Of a stretch of DNA of 64,000 nt, positions 42,146 through 51,001 are shown piece after piece (position 1 is the stretch's first letter; every line of letters begins with the position of its first letter). The notes below the pieces were generated by a model. It was not told the DNA's origin. It saw only the letters and a program-made list of their open reading frames with translations, and ran no database searches. The stretch comes from Bacillota bacterium (lineage in GTDB: Bacteria > Bacillota > Clostridia > Christensenellales > SZUA-584): the NCBI GenBank assembly GCA_023412005.1, contig JAEYOE010000027.1:1-64000 (forward strand), read 5' to 3'. The translations under genes were made by a program, and so were the position numbers.

Positions 42146-42430
42146 GGTTCTTTCTCCTTGCTTTAAGAATTACATTGCTTCGCGGGAATCCGATGATATG
42201 CATAAACGCAAGGCTTATGAGATACTTCGTGATGCGCGACAGCAGCGTGGCGGCGACGATTATGATTACGACGTTCTTGCCGAGCTTAGCGGCGGCTGCA
42301 GCAGGGCGTCCGTCTCTTTATCCCGAAAGATTTTAACCGCCAGTATGACCAGCGCTGAGGCGAATATAAGGCAAGCAATATTGCAAAAATGATGTCTTAG
42401 CCGATCCCCCGGATTACTCCTTTCAATCAT
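42138..42430 (-). pseudogene. Possible frameshifted small membrane protein
   Basis: A minus-strand frame from ATG 42430 reads MIERSNPGDRLRHHF, then the hydrophobic IACLIFASALVILAVKIF and KETDALLQPPL before a stop. One frame over, KNVVIIIVAATLLSRITKYL and LAFMHIIGFPRSNVIL continue to a TAA that overlaps the start of the HD gene. Two membrane helices and a stop-start overlap suggest a once-intact gene. The total length is not a multiple of three. No ribosome site was confirmed, so this is tentative. Confidence 0.35.
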
Positions 42431-42500
42431 ACGGTTTCAGGTAAAAAAAAGCAAGACGCCGGAAGCGCCTTGTAAGAAAGGTTATATATTGGGGAAACAG

Positions 42501-43676
42501 TTATATCTGTGAAAATACGCGTTTGAACGCCTCAACGGCCGTGTCCATCTGTTCCTTCGTATGCGTCGCGGTGTAGCTGGTGCGCAGCATGCATTCGCCG
42601 TCCTTCACGGCGGGCGGAATTACGGGGTTCACATACACGCCCTCTTCAAACAGCATCTTGGTGATAACGAACGTCCGTTGCATGTCGTAGGTAAACACCG
42701 GTATAACAGCTGTTTCGCCTTCAATGATCGGAATGCCCGCTTCCTTAAGTTTGGCGCGCATGTAGTTCGATATATCGATCAGCGCTTTCTGGCGTTCCGG
42801 CTCGGCTTTCATGATGCGAAGCGCCTCGCGCGCAGCCGCCACATTGGCTGGCGGAATCGACGCGCTGAAAATGAACGGGCGCGACCGATGCTTCACATAC
42901 CCAATCACATCCTCGTCCGCTGCGATGCATCCGCCCAGCGATGCGAACGATTTCGAGAACGTCGTCATAATAATATCAACTTCTTTTTCAAGGCCGAAGT
43001 AGTTTGCGGTGCCGCGTCCGCATTTTCCGATCATGCCCGCGCCATGCGCATCGTCCACGAGTATGCGCGCTTTGTACTTTTTCGCAAGCTCAACGATCTC
43101 GGGGAGCCTCGCGATATCGCCGCTCATCGAGAAAACACCGTCGGTGATGATCAGCTTGCCCGCGTCTTCGGGCAGGCGCTGCAGCCGTTCTTCAAGGCTG
43201 GTCATATCGTTATGCTCGTATTTCAGCACGTTCTTCGCAAAAGCCAAGCGGCACGCGTCGATAATGCTTGCGTGATTTTCCGCATCGTTTAAAATGTAAT
43301 CATGCCGACCGACAACGGCAGTAATCACGCCGAGGTTGGTCTGGAAGCCGGTGCTGAATGTGAGCGCGGCATCTTTATTAAAAAAATCCGCCAGCTCTTC
43401 TTCGAGCTGCTCATGCAGCACAAGCGTGCCGTTTAAAAAGCGTGAGCCCGAGCAGCCGGTGCCGTACTTATCGAGTGCGTCTTTGGCGGCCTGAATGGTA
43501 CGTGGGTCGCTCGTCAAGCCCATGTAGTTGTTGGAGCCGATCATGATGATGCGCTTGCCGTCCATCACCACTTCGGTATCTTGAGCGGTATGAAGCGCAT
43601 GAAAGTATGGATAAAGTCCGGATGCGATAGCCTCTTTGGCATCGGTAAAGGAATAACACTTTTCAAATAAATCCAC
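42501..43676 (-). CDS. Alpha-oxoamine synthase family PLP enzyme (SPT/KBL/BioF-like)
   Basis: This 391-residue PLP enzyme condenses an amino acid with an acyl-CoA with decarboxylation, or runs the related KBL reaction. The PLP lysine is in TTFSKSFASLGG, the Asp/His pair in LVDDAHGAGMIG, and YGTGCSGSRFLNGT lies near the N-terminus. Several segments (YPYFHALHTAQDTEVVMDG, PVIPPAV) recall the Bacteroides serine palmitoyltransferase more than BioF. No bio, tdh or other sphingolipid gene is adjacent, so the exact acyl-CoA and amino acid are open. Confidence 0.88.
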   Translation of the reverse strand: MDLFEKCYSFTDAKEAIASGLYPYFHALHTAQDTEVVMDGKRIIMIGSNNYMGLTSDPRTIQAAKDALDKYGTGCSGSRFLNGTLVLHEQLEEELADFFNKDAALTFSTGFQTNLGVITAVVGRHDYILNDAENHASIIDACRLAFAKNVLKYEHNDMTSLEERLQRLPEDAGKLIITDGVFSMSGDIARLPEIVELAKKYKARILVDDAHGAGMIGKCGRGTANYFGLEKEVDIIMTTFSKSFASLGGCIAADEDVIGYVKHRSRPFIFSASIPPANVAAAREALRIMKAEPERQKALIDISNYMRAKLKEAGIPIIEGETAVIPVFTYDMQRTFVITKMLFEEGVYVNPVIPPAVKDGECMLRTSYTATHTKEQMDTAVEAFKRVFSQI

Positions 43677-43911
43677 GAATACATCTCCCTCGTCATATTG
43701 TGCTTTATAACAGATTGAGTATACAGATTATTTGAATATCTAACAAGTTCTTTCATGCAAAAAGTTTTTCTGGCTTGTACAATTATTTTTTAAAATCCAA
43801 GCAACGGGAATGGTATGTTAAGCTCGGTTGACAAATATTCGTGTTTGATTGGTGGAAAACAGCGTTAATTACACTTACAATAAAAGAACAATATCAAGGA
43901 GGTGCATAACA

Positions 43912-43980
43912 ATGCCGCTGGGAGAAAAGCTGCTGGAGCTAAGAAAAAAGGCCGGGCTGTCGCAGGAATACCCTCAATGA
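43912..43980 (+). pseudogene. Truncated XRE regulator start
   Basis: Behind AAGGAGG, ATG at 43912 opens MPLGEKLLELRKKAGLSQE, the first helix of a helix-turn-helix protein, but the frame ends after 22 codons. The expected continuation was not found in the other frames. It is probably a remnant. Confidence 0.5.
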
Positions 43981-44290
43981 CATACAAAACCGATCAGTCG
44001 GCTCTTCTCCATTTGCTTCTTCGCTTGAATATTTACTCGCTCGCGCTTCTTTGCAGGGGTGGAATGATGGCTGTCATCGCAAGGTGAATCCAGAGTGCAC
44101 GAACAACGATTATGATATATACAATAGCTCAATGATATTCTATTTTAAGAATTCTTAGTCATTTATGTTAATTTTCTATTTTATTAATATATGTTGACAT
44201 TATTTTTTATAAATTTATAATTTAAATGTATATCTACTCAATAACTTTATATCAGTGCTTTGGTTCAGCGTTACCGAGAGGTGAAAGATC
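43981..44290. other. Intergenic, AT-rich
   Basis: About 310 bases between the truncated regulator and the lipoprotein. It includes a copy at about 44055-44088 (GGGGTGGAATGATGGCTGTC) of the palindromic element at 124-156. Nothing else is recognised. Confidence 0.5.
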
Positions 44291-45667
44291 ATGAAAAGAC
44301 TGTGTATTATTGTTTATATTATTTCATTAGCGTTTCATCTGGCTGCTTGCCATCCTACGCCGCCTACAGCCGTCGTGGCAGATAAAGCCGCGCTTGAGGA
44401 AAAGATAAAAGAACCAACAGTAACCGGCAACCCCATGCTGGATGCGATACCTGACACATGGCAGGAAGAGATAAGCTTAGAGAGTGATGTAAAAATCGTA
44501 GCCAACGCTCAAATCGAGCTGCCTGATACCGATGTGTTTCCGGTAATTGAAGCGCTTCCTCATGCGTTTACAACGCAGCAGATACAAAAATATGCTGATA
44601 TTCTGATGCAAGGCCAGCCTCTGTATCAGATGTCGGGCAAAACGAAAAGTGATTGGGAAAAGCGAATTATTGATTTGAAGGCGCAAATTGAACAAACGAA
44701 AAGCAATACGGATTTGCCCGAAGAATCACGCCAGTTGGCATTGGACGAACTGACCGGGCAGCTTCATAGCTTTGAGGAGCAATACAAAAACGCCCCCGAA
44801 GAAAACTTAGAAAAAGTACCGGCCATGCTGATGTCTGTGACCGGATCAGACAAAATTCAGTCCATCGAGGTGCAGGCCGATCTTAAAAAAGCGACTCCCG
44901 CACTTTTCAATATTCAATCAACGGACGACGACCGTGACAGTGCAATTAGCTTTTATATTGGTGAGGGCGATATTTACAATACGGTGCTTCATGCAGACGA
45001 CATCACAGGCCAGGTGCTGCCTCAGGAAGACGCGCAGAAGGTTGCGGACGAGCTGCTGAGCACCTTAGGCATAGAGAATATGAGCCTCATCAGGACAGAT
45101 ATCATCGCCGATTTAACGGGCTTTGCCGGGTCGGATATGGATGTTTTGGCTGCCGACCCCGATATTAAGAAATGTTATATTTTTCACTTCACGCCTGTGG
45201 TAAACGGCATTGCGGTGACCCCAAACGCAAGCTCCACAAGGATGGTGAGCCAGCCCGAGCATTACGACAAGATTTGGGAAGCTGAAACGCTGGATGTCTA
45301 TGTGGGTGCCGACGGTGTCTATCGGCTGGACTGGAGCTGGCCGGGCGATGCGGGGCAGGTTTTGAATGAGAACATTCAACTTCTCGATTTTGAGGAGGTT
45401 TTAAAACGTTTCAAAGATCAGCTGGCTTATCAAAATGTATGGATCATGCCCAATTCAACGGGCAATGTGATCTCGATAGAAAAGATCACGCTTGGCATGA
45501 TGCGATGCCGGCTCAGCGAGGGAAAGTATGTGTATCTGCCCGTTTGGGATTTTATCGGCGACTGCACGTATCAGTTAGACGGCATCAAGAACGGCGAGTA
45601 CGATGTGAGCTTTCTGACGATTAACGCAATTGACGGCAGTGTTATTGACAGGGTTGCGGGGTATTGA
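44291..45667 (+). CDS. Large lipoprotein, DUF6034-like
   Basis: This 458-residue protein has a signal peptide and lipobox LAAC (Cys20), then a soluble extracellular part. Strands alternate with helices; a helical, charged stretch lies at about 110-170 (SDWEKRIIDLKAQIEQTKSN), and the C-terminal half contains YVGADGVYRLDWSWP and the ending INAIDGSVIDRVAGY, which look like repeated YceG/PepSY-type strand units. The architecture fits DUF6034-type lipoproteins of Clostridia by memory; I am not certain. GAGAGG precedes the ATG. Monocistronic. Confidence 0.7.
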   Translation: MKRLCIIVYIISLAFHLAACHPTPPTAVVADKAALEEKIKEPTVTGNPMLDAIPDTWQEEISLESDVKIVANAQIELPDTDVFPVIEALPHAFTTQQIQKYADILMQGQPLYQMSGKTKSDWEKRIIDLKAQIEQTKSNTDLPEESRQLALDELTGQLHSFEEQYKNAPEENLEKVPAMLMSVTGSDKIQSIEVQADLKKATPALFNIQSTDDDRDSAISFYIGEGDIYNTVLHADDITGQVLPQEDAQKVADELLSTLGIENMSLIRTDIIADLTGFAGSDMDVLAADPDIKKCYIFHFTPVVNGIAVTPNASSTRMVSQPEHYDKIWEAETLDVYVGADGVYRLDWSWPGDAGQVLNENIQLLDFEEVLKRFKDQLAYQNVWIMPNSTGNVISIEKITLGMMRCRLSEGKYVYLPVWDFIGDCTYQLDGIKNGEYDVSFLTINAIDGSVIDRVAGY

Positions 45668-45921
45668 CCTGCAAATCAGTTCCATGGAAATTTACCCGTC
45701 TGACGGAACAGCTATATTTTTTCGCCGGTTTTTGCATACATTTTAATACGGCAGGCAATAGGTTTGTGACTTTATTGTCAATGCAGGAAAAACGGAACAT
45801 ATATCGAAGTAATAAATATATCCAACGTACGTTTGAGAAATGCAATGACATCAGTGTCGGTTAATGAAACATTTGTTACCCCGCGCCTTTTTGGCGACAC
45901 CTAAAATGAAGGAGGTCAAGC

Positions 45922-46149
45922 ATGATGCATATCGTCAGAAGAAATTTTAATGAGGCCGGTATATCCTACAGTTACGAGCTTGAAGACGGCACCAAGCTGC
46001 ACTCTGACTATTGGATCGGCGAGGGCTACAGACTGAGGGAAGAGGACATCGACGTGTTGTATGTTCCGATTGAGAACCCGGTTCCGTTTGATAGTTACGG
46101 AGAGCCGGACTACTATGAAGTGATTGGCTTTGATAAAAAGCCCATGTAA
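45922..46149 (+). CDS. Small acidic protein of unknown function
   Basis: This 75-residue soluble, acidic, tyrosine-rich protein begins MMHIVRRNFNEAGISYSYEL and has WIGEGYRLREEDIDVLYVP in the middle. AAGGAGG precedes the ATG, and a strong terminator follows 12 bases after the stop, so it is a complete single-gene unit. No family recognised. Confidence 0.68.
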   Translation: MMHIVRRNFNEAGISYSYELEDGTKLHSDYWIGEGYRLREEDIDVLYVPIENPVPFDSYGEPDYYEVIGFDKKPM

Positions 46150-46161
46150 CACTGATATCAA

Positions 46162-46187
46162 GGGATGCTTCCCAGCATCCCTTTTTT
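46162..46187 (+). terminator. Terminator of the small acidic gene
   Basis: GGGATGCT, loop TTCC/CC and AGCATCCC followed by TTTTTT. Confidence 0.92.
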
Positions 46188-46254
46188 GTATGGACAAGCT
46201 CGCTGACTACTGAGAACGTTGGGTCGATGCGACAATGCAATAGCTCAAATACTT

Positions 46255-46301
46255 AACTCCCTCCGGCACTTCGTGCCACCTCCCTCTCGAGGGAGGCAGG
46301 G
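46255..46301. repeat. Short palindromic repeat
   Basis: Two adjacent palindromes, GGCACTTCGTGCC and CTCCCTCTCGAGGGAGG, in the same CTCC...GGAGG repeat style as those at 10973, 11594 and 59.5-60.0 kb. Confidence 0.6.
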
Positions 46302-46412
46302 GTTCGTGCATCTTTGTTAGTACTGGCAAATCTACCGACTAAGACTCCAGAGACATAGCGATATAAAACATGAGGCAGCCCATTTTGAGCCGCCTCATCA
46401 TGCTAATCTTGT

Positions 46413-47081
46413 TTATTTCAGCTTCGTTCCGCACTCGCCGCAGAACCGCACACTCGGGTCATTCTCCGCGCCGCAGTTGGGGCAATTATTCTGCGCCAAG
46501 CTGCCGCCGCAATTGGTGCAGAACTTCGCATTGCCCGCGGGCTTGCCGCAGTGCGGGCAGAACGTCGTCTTCTGCTCAATCTCACCCTGAAACACCTGTG
46601 TCTGATCCGCTTTGTCCCAAATATCGCGCTTCATTTTGTCGGCCCGGGCCGCCGCAATCTCCACATTGGCGCGCGGCGCACACTCGGCGCAAAGGCCCAC
46701 TTCGTCATTAAAGCAGGTGTCGCACACCCAGCTGTGGCACTTGTGGCAGCGGTGGAAATGCTGTTTGGCTTCGTTCTGAGCCATCGCAAACGCCTTTTCA
46801 TGCTCTTTTTGCCACTCGGGAGACATCCCTTCGAAGCGCTCGGAGAGAATATGCTCACCCTGATACGCCGCGCTGCTGATGTTTCCAAGAGCACCGCCGA
46901 ACAAGCTGCCCGCTGCCCCTATGCCGCGTGTTAAGCCACGGAGTAAGCTTCCCTTCTTATATGTCGCCGACTCGATAAAAGACGTTTTAAACCCATCGTG
47001 GCACACGTCGCAATAGAACGTAAACTGGAAACCCGCGTCTGTGCTGTTATCTTCATAGTTACGCGTAAATGCCTGCATCAT
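46413..47081 (-). CDS. Zinc-ribbon protein with glycine-rich middle segment
   Basis: The protein has 222 residues. CDVCHDG (about 24-30), a Gly/Ala-rich possible membrane-associating stretch (about 46-72), a second zinc cluster CHKCHSWVCDTC...CAEC, then two C-terminal zinc ribbons CPHCGK...CTNCGG and CPNCGAEN...CGECGT. It is the last gene of a three-gene minus-strand operon (gap of 4 bases to the previous gene). Such multi-ribbon proteins bind proteins or nucleic acids; no enzyme motif is present. Confidence 0.85.
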   Translation of the reverse strand: MMQAFTRNYEDNSTDAGFQFTFYCDVCHDGFKTSFIESATYKKGSLLRGLTRGIGAAGSLFGGALGNISSAAYQGEHILSERFEGMSPEWQKEHEKAFAMAQNEAKQHFHRCHKCHSWVCDTCFNDEVGLCAECAPRANVEIAAARADKMKRDIWDKADQTQVFQGEIEQKTTFCPHCGKPAGNAKFCTNCGGSLAQNNCPNCGAENDPSVRFCGECGTKLK

Positions 47082-47085
47082 AATC

Positions 47086-47430
47086 TTACTTTCCTTTCTT
47101 ATGCTTTATTTTCTTGCCGCACAAGGTGCAACTAGTATTCTCAAAGAACTGAAGACCTTGACACAGCTTGTTTTCACACTTGATCATCAGCGACTGATGG
47201 CAGCTGTCGCACTTCTCCGCCGCCACAAACGTTTTCTGGCCGCAAAACGGACACGTCGTATACAGATCTCGCCCGCACGACGGGCAGCGCTGCCAGATGC
47301 GCTTGACTTCAATGTTGCACGATGGGCAGGCGTCGAAGAACGGGCTCTGCCGCCCGCACACGGGGCAAAAACGGCTATCATAGCCAATCAATGTGCCGCA
47401 GCCGATGCACGGCTTGTCGTATCCTGCCAT
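47086..47430 (-). CDS. All-zinc-ribbon protein
   Basis: This 114-residue protein is built almost entirely of CxxC knuckles: CIGCG, CPVCGR, CPSCN, CPSCGR, CPFCGQ, CDSCH, CENKLC and CTLCGK, enough for four zinc ribbons in series. The start at 47430 follows GGGAGG; the longer frame overlaps the upstream gene and has no ribosome site. It is the middle gene of the operon. No catalytic motif; probably an adaptor. It resembles double-zinc-ribbon (DZANK) repeats. Confidence 0.83.
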   Translation of the reverse strand: MAGYDKPCIGCGTLIGYDSRFCPVCGRQSPFFDACPSCNIEVKRIWQRCPSCGRDLYTTCPFCGQKTFVAAEKCDSCHQSLMIKCENKLCQGLQFFENTSCTLCGKKIKHKKGK

Positions 47431-47446
47431 AAGAGTCCTCCCTAAG

Positions 47447-48631
47447 TTATAAGTACTTTTGAAGCGCGCGCTGCCAGCCTTCAAACCCGCTGTGCGCCAC
47501 GCGCCCGAGGTATTGCTTGCGCAGCACGGCCAGCGCGGGACAGCGCACAATCGCGTTTCTGTACGCCTCATTTTTCTCAGACGCGAGCGCCTCGTCGCTC
47601 ATATAAATCGGCTCGCGCCGAAAATTAACTGCCAGCATGCTTTCGTTGAACGCGGGTAAAAACGCTTCCCACGGCGTTGACCCCATATCGAACACGTACG
47701 TGGCCGCCGCCGCTTCGCTGAAGCTTTCCATAATCACTTTGCTGCCTGCCGGTGCGAGCAATATGATGCTCTCCCCGGTCAGCGACCCCATCAGCCCGCG
47801 CTTGATGCCCACGGCAAGATGGCCGGACACGGATTTCAAAAACCCATATTCATCGGGCAGCAGCTCAGTCAGCCTTGCATTGAGCGCATCCGCAAACGGT
47901 GCGGATACCGTACGAATTTGCTCAACCGGAACAACGAGTCCTTCCATCATCAGCTTGGCAAGGGCGTCGCTTGCGGGCGCTATAGTACTTAGCCTGTCCT
48001 TGGTCTGTTTGAGCAGCTCTTTCTCACGCTTGCCGAACTCTCTTAAAAAATCGTCAGTTGATAACCCGAGCTTTTGCAGCACATGGCTTTGGCCCTGTTT
48101 ATCTGTAATGGTCAGTCGGTATGGCTCGTTCTTGATATCGGCCATCAGGCAAAACGGTATACGTTTAAGCGCGTGCGTTTGCGGCAGCACCACGAGCGCC
48201 GTTTCGCAGATACGAAAAACCGCTGCGGCCGTGTCGCCCGCCGGTGAAACATACTGCCCCCTGGCCTCAAAATGCACCGTTTCGCTCATCAGCGACTCGT
48301 TAAAAACAATTTCATTAAATGCACTGACAAAATGCCGCACGAAATCTTCATACAGATGCCCGATCATTGAGAATGTGATATCGCCCGCTTTGTGCCGCAC
48401 GGTCACGCGGTAATTACCCGGCTCCACCGCCGAGATGGTGTTGATTTTGAGAGTACGCGAAAAACCGGCCCCCGCCATCTTGATCACATCGGGGAACATC
48501 TGCGCGGTTACCTTTTCATGGCGGATGCTGCCGCATTCATAGGTAAGCTTCGCGGTGATCAGCGGCTTTGGCTCTTCATCTTCATCTGTCAATTCGGTCA
48601 CAGACGGATTGACTTGAACGTCTTCTTCCAA
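47447..48631 (-). CDS. Uncharacterised protein leading the zinc-ribbon operon
   Basis: This soluble protein of 394 residues starts from a TTG 6 bases after AGGAG; the in-frame ATG at 48637 abuts that site and is less likely. N-terminal acidic stretch, then a beta-rich region (about 25-115) with YRVTVRHKAGDITFSMIGHL like a PH-type domain, a helical middle (GKREKELLKQTKDRL) and a C-terminal alpha/beta region with TYVFDMGSTPWEAFLPAFNESM. No family recognised. Tight spacing with two zinc-ribbon genes implies a shared complex. Confidence 0.78.
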   Translation of the reverse strand: MEEDVQVNPSVTELTDEDEEPKPLITAKLTYECGSIRHEKVTAQMFPDVIKMAGAGFSRTLKINTISAVEPGNYRVTVRHKAGDITFSMIGHLYEDFVRHFVSAFNEIVFNESLMSETVHFEARGQYVSPAGDTAAAVFRICETALVVLPQTHALKRIPFCLMADIKNEPYRLTITDKQGQSHVLQKLGLSTDDFLREFGKREKELLKQTKDRLSTIAPASDALAKLMMEGLVVPVEQIRTVSAPFADALNARLTELLPDEYGFLKSVSGHLAVGIKRGLMGSLTGESIILLAPAGSKVIMESFSEAAAATYVFDMGSTPWEAFLPAFNESMLAVNFRREPIYMSDEALASEKNEAYRNAIVRCPALAVLRKQYLGRVAHSGFEGWQRALQKYL

Positions 48632-48726
48632 GCGCATCTCCTGATATGTAAATATTAATTTATTATATCAATAGTCGGTATGGTTTTCAATGTTTTGGTA
48701 TGGCAGATGAACATAAAAAGGTATTT

Positions 48727-49548
48727 TCAGCAATTGCCTGTGTAAACATACTGAAGCGACTCGCGCGCAACCTCCGCCAGCCTCATGATCTTTTCTATGG
48801 GCGTTGCCTCAATGTTGTGCACGCGGTAGCTTGGAAAGAAGCGCGAAATATGCAGCGGAATTGTCTCATCGACGCTTGCAAGCCATTCCGACAATTGACG
48901 CATCTCTTCCTCGCTGTCGTTGTATGTCGGCAGTATCAGCGTGGTGACTTCCACGTGGCAGCGCGGCGCGCAGAGCAAAATGGTGCGCTTAACGGGCTCG
49001 ATATGGGCTTTAAGCTTTTCATAATAGCGCTCGGTAAACGCTTTAAGATCAATATTCATCGCATCAATGAGCGGCAGCAGCTCACTCATCGGCTGCTCGT
49101 TGATATAGCCGTTGGTCACCAGCACCGTTTTCAGGCCGTTCTGTTTGAGCAGCGCGGCGCTGTCACGCACGTATTCATAGCCGATCAGCGGCTCGTTATA
49201 CGTGAACGCCACACCGATATTGCCCTGAATGTTAAGCGCTTTTTTGCACAGCATATCGGGCAGCAGCGTCACGGTATCGTAGCTGTCGTCCGCCATCGAT
49301 ATCACATGGTTCTGGCAAAAGGGGCAACTCATGTTGCACCCGTAGCTGCCGACGGAGAATATCATGCTGCCGGGATGAAAGCGACGCAGCGGTTTTTTCT
49401 CGATGGGGTCGAGCGCCATAGATGTGATGCGCCCGTAGTTATTCGCGCGAATCTCGTCGCCGTACCGCGTGCGTGCGCGGCAAAGGCCCGTTTGTCCGTC
49501 GCTCAGCATGCAGTTTTGCGGGCAGATGCCGCAGAGCAGTTGGCTCAC
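48727..49548 (-). CDS. amrS: AmmeMemoRadiSam system radical SAM enzyme, shortened C-terminus
   Basis: The protein has 273 residues. It starts with the CGICPQNC and GLCRAR cysteines, has the radical SAM cluster motif CNMSCPFC at about 71-78, the family GVAFTYNEPLIGYEYV and ends YVYTGNC. Homologues go on for about 25 more residues with a CxxC pair. In the shifted frames after the stop, AENTF and then CSSC can be read, so the 3' end seems to have lost bases. It overlaps the amrA-like gene by 4 bases. The biochemical role of this three-protein family is not established. Confidence 0.88.
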   Translation of the reverse strand: MSQLLCGICPQNCMLSDGQTGLCRARTRYGDEIRANNYGRITSMALDPIEKKPLRRFHPGSMIFSVGSYGCNMSCPFCQNHVISMADDSYDTVTLLPDMLCKKALNIQGNIGVAFTYNEPLIGYEYVRDSAALLKQNGLKTVLVTNGYINEQPMSELLPLIDAMNIDLKAFTERYYEKLKAHIEPVKRTILLCAPRCHVEVTTLILPTYNDSEEEMRQLSEWLASVDETIPLHISRFFPSYRVHNIEATPIEKIMRLAEVARESLQYVYTGNC

Positions 49549-50930
49549 TTGTGCCGCACCACCTCAAAGCGCTCCATCGTGTAGTCATCGTTTTTGAGTA
49601 TACCGCCTTTTTGCAGTGCGATGTTAACCTGCTCTTCCGGCGTGTTCACACCGTCAAGATTCGGCAGCAGCAGCCCGCGTTTATAGCCCTTGGTTACAAT
49701 CACGCCATAGCGCTTCACATCAAGGTCGGTCAGCGATGAAATGGACTCCGCCTGTCCCAACACGTCCACACTGTAAACAAGGTGCGGCAGTTCATCCTGT
49801 GTGATTGGATCGAACCGGGGGTCCCCCGTGCCTGCGCTGACCGCGTTGCGCAGTATCTCATCGGCGATGGACGCCGCACTCGGCTCGATGGTGCCGATGC
49901 AGCCGCGCAGCCGCCCGTCTTTCTTGATCGATACGAACACCCCCGCCCGCTCATTCAGCATGGCCTCAGGCAGCCCCTCCGGCAGCTTCGCACGCTTGCC
50001 TGTCGTCACATACGTTTCGAGAGACAGCCGCGCAAGCTTAACATAAGCATCTTCTTTAGTTTTTGTATCGGCGAGCATCTGCCGCTGCTTGGTTTCATAA
50101 ATATCGGCAAAACGCCTGCTTTCGTCCGCTTCACCGATTGTGTAACCGCAAACGCCGTAGCCCACGCCAAATGGGCCTTCATACGAAAATGCATCCGGCG
50201 TTACCGACAGCCCATCCAACGCGCCCGCCATCTCAACAAACGAACGCAGGCCGCATTCGGCGGCCGATTCGGCAAACGTTTCGGAAAACTCGAAAAAGCG
50301 CCCGAAATCGCCAATGCGCATCGCCGCCGTTATCTGCGCGTCGAATTCAGGGCCTTCGGCGGCAAAGCCATACGGGCCGTTCTTGGTGAGCTTGTGCGAC
50401 AGGTCGCCGCTGGCCACAAACACGGTTTTGCGCCCGAGTGCCTCAGCCGCCTGCGCAACACACATGCCGAAGCGGTAATGCTCAATATACGACAGCCCTG
50501 ATATCGACACGCGAACGAGACGGTAGTCTCTATAGTGTTGATCGATGAAATGCAGCGGCACCATCGTACCGTGATCAAGCTCCGGATCGCGTTCGCCAAG
50601 TGTTCCCGCGCGGATGTTTTGATCGAACACGATGTCCGACAGCGTGCTCACGAATTCGGTATCGTACGCTTTTTCAAAGCTGACCTGCGCTGCGCCGAAG
50701 CGGTCGAACGAGCCCTTGGCCGATTTGCCGGGAGAAATGTGGATGTAGTCGCCGTACATAATGGAATGCGGAGACGCGACCACGATGGTATCGGGCTTGA
50801 TGTGCGCGATCTGACGGGCGACCTGATTGTAAGCGTCTACCGTTGATGGAATCTCGTATTCCTGCCCTTTTCCCACCGCCGGTACAATAAGCGGCGGATG
50901 CGGGACAATGCATGCGTAATCAATAGCCAT
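49545..50930 (-). CDS. amrA: AmmeMemoRadiSam protein: Memo/LigB-like plus AMMECR1 fusion
   Basis: This 461-residue protein has residues 1-265 as a LigB-type class III extradiol dioxygenase/Memo fold, with PHPPLIVPAVG, the histidine in ASPHSIMYGD and SGDLSHKL as metal-site segments. Residues 285-461 form the AMMECR1 domain with GVFVSIKKDGRLRGCIGT, whose LRGCIGT core is invariant. Fusing both partners to sit next to the radical SAM gene completes the system. GGGAGG precedes the ATG. Substrate is not known; protein or nucleotide modification has been proposed for the family. Confidence 0.92.
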   Translation of the reverse strand: MAIDYACIVPHPPLIVPAVGKGQEYEIPSTVDAYNQVARQIAHIKPDTIVVASPHSIMYGDYIHISPGKSAKGSFDRFGAAQVSFEKAYDTEFVSTLSDIVFDQNIRAGTLGERDPELDHGTMVPLHFIDQHYRDYRLVRVSISGLSYIEHYRFGMCVAQAAEALGRKTVFVASGDLSHKLTKNGPYGFAAEGPEFDAQITAAMRIGDFGRFFEFSETFAESAAECGLRSFVEMAGALDGLSVTPDAFSYEGPFGVGYGVCGYTIGEADESRRFADIYETKQRQMLADTKTKEDAYVKLARLSLETYVTTGKRAKLPEGLPEAMLNERAGVFVSIKKDGRLRGCIGTIEPSAASIADEILRNAVSAGTGDPRFDPITQDELPHLVYSVDVLGQAESISSLTDLDVKRYGVIVTKGYKRGLLLPNLDGVNTPEEQVNIALQKGGILKNDDYTMERFEVVRHK

Positions 50931-51001
50931 AAGATAAGCCCTCCCTTGGCCATATTATACCACAATGCTGTATTGAAAATTAACAATCTTATTAAAGAGC
51001 G

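Noticed and set aside
48700..49584. Plus-strand open frame of 294 codons
   Set aside because: It lies opposite the radical SAM gene and has no motif or ribosome site.
49782..50501. Plus-strand open frame of 239 codons
   Set aside because: Shadow of the Memo-AMMECR1 gene; no recognisable domain.
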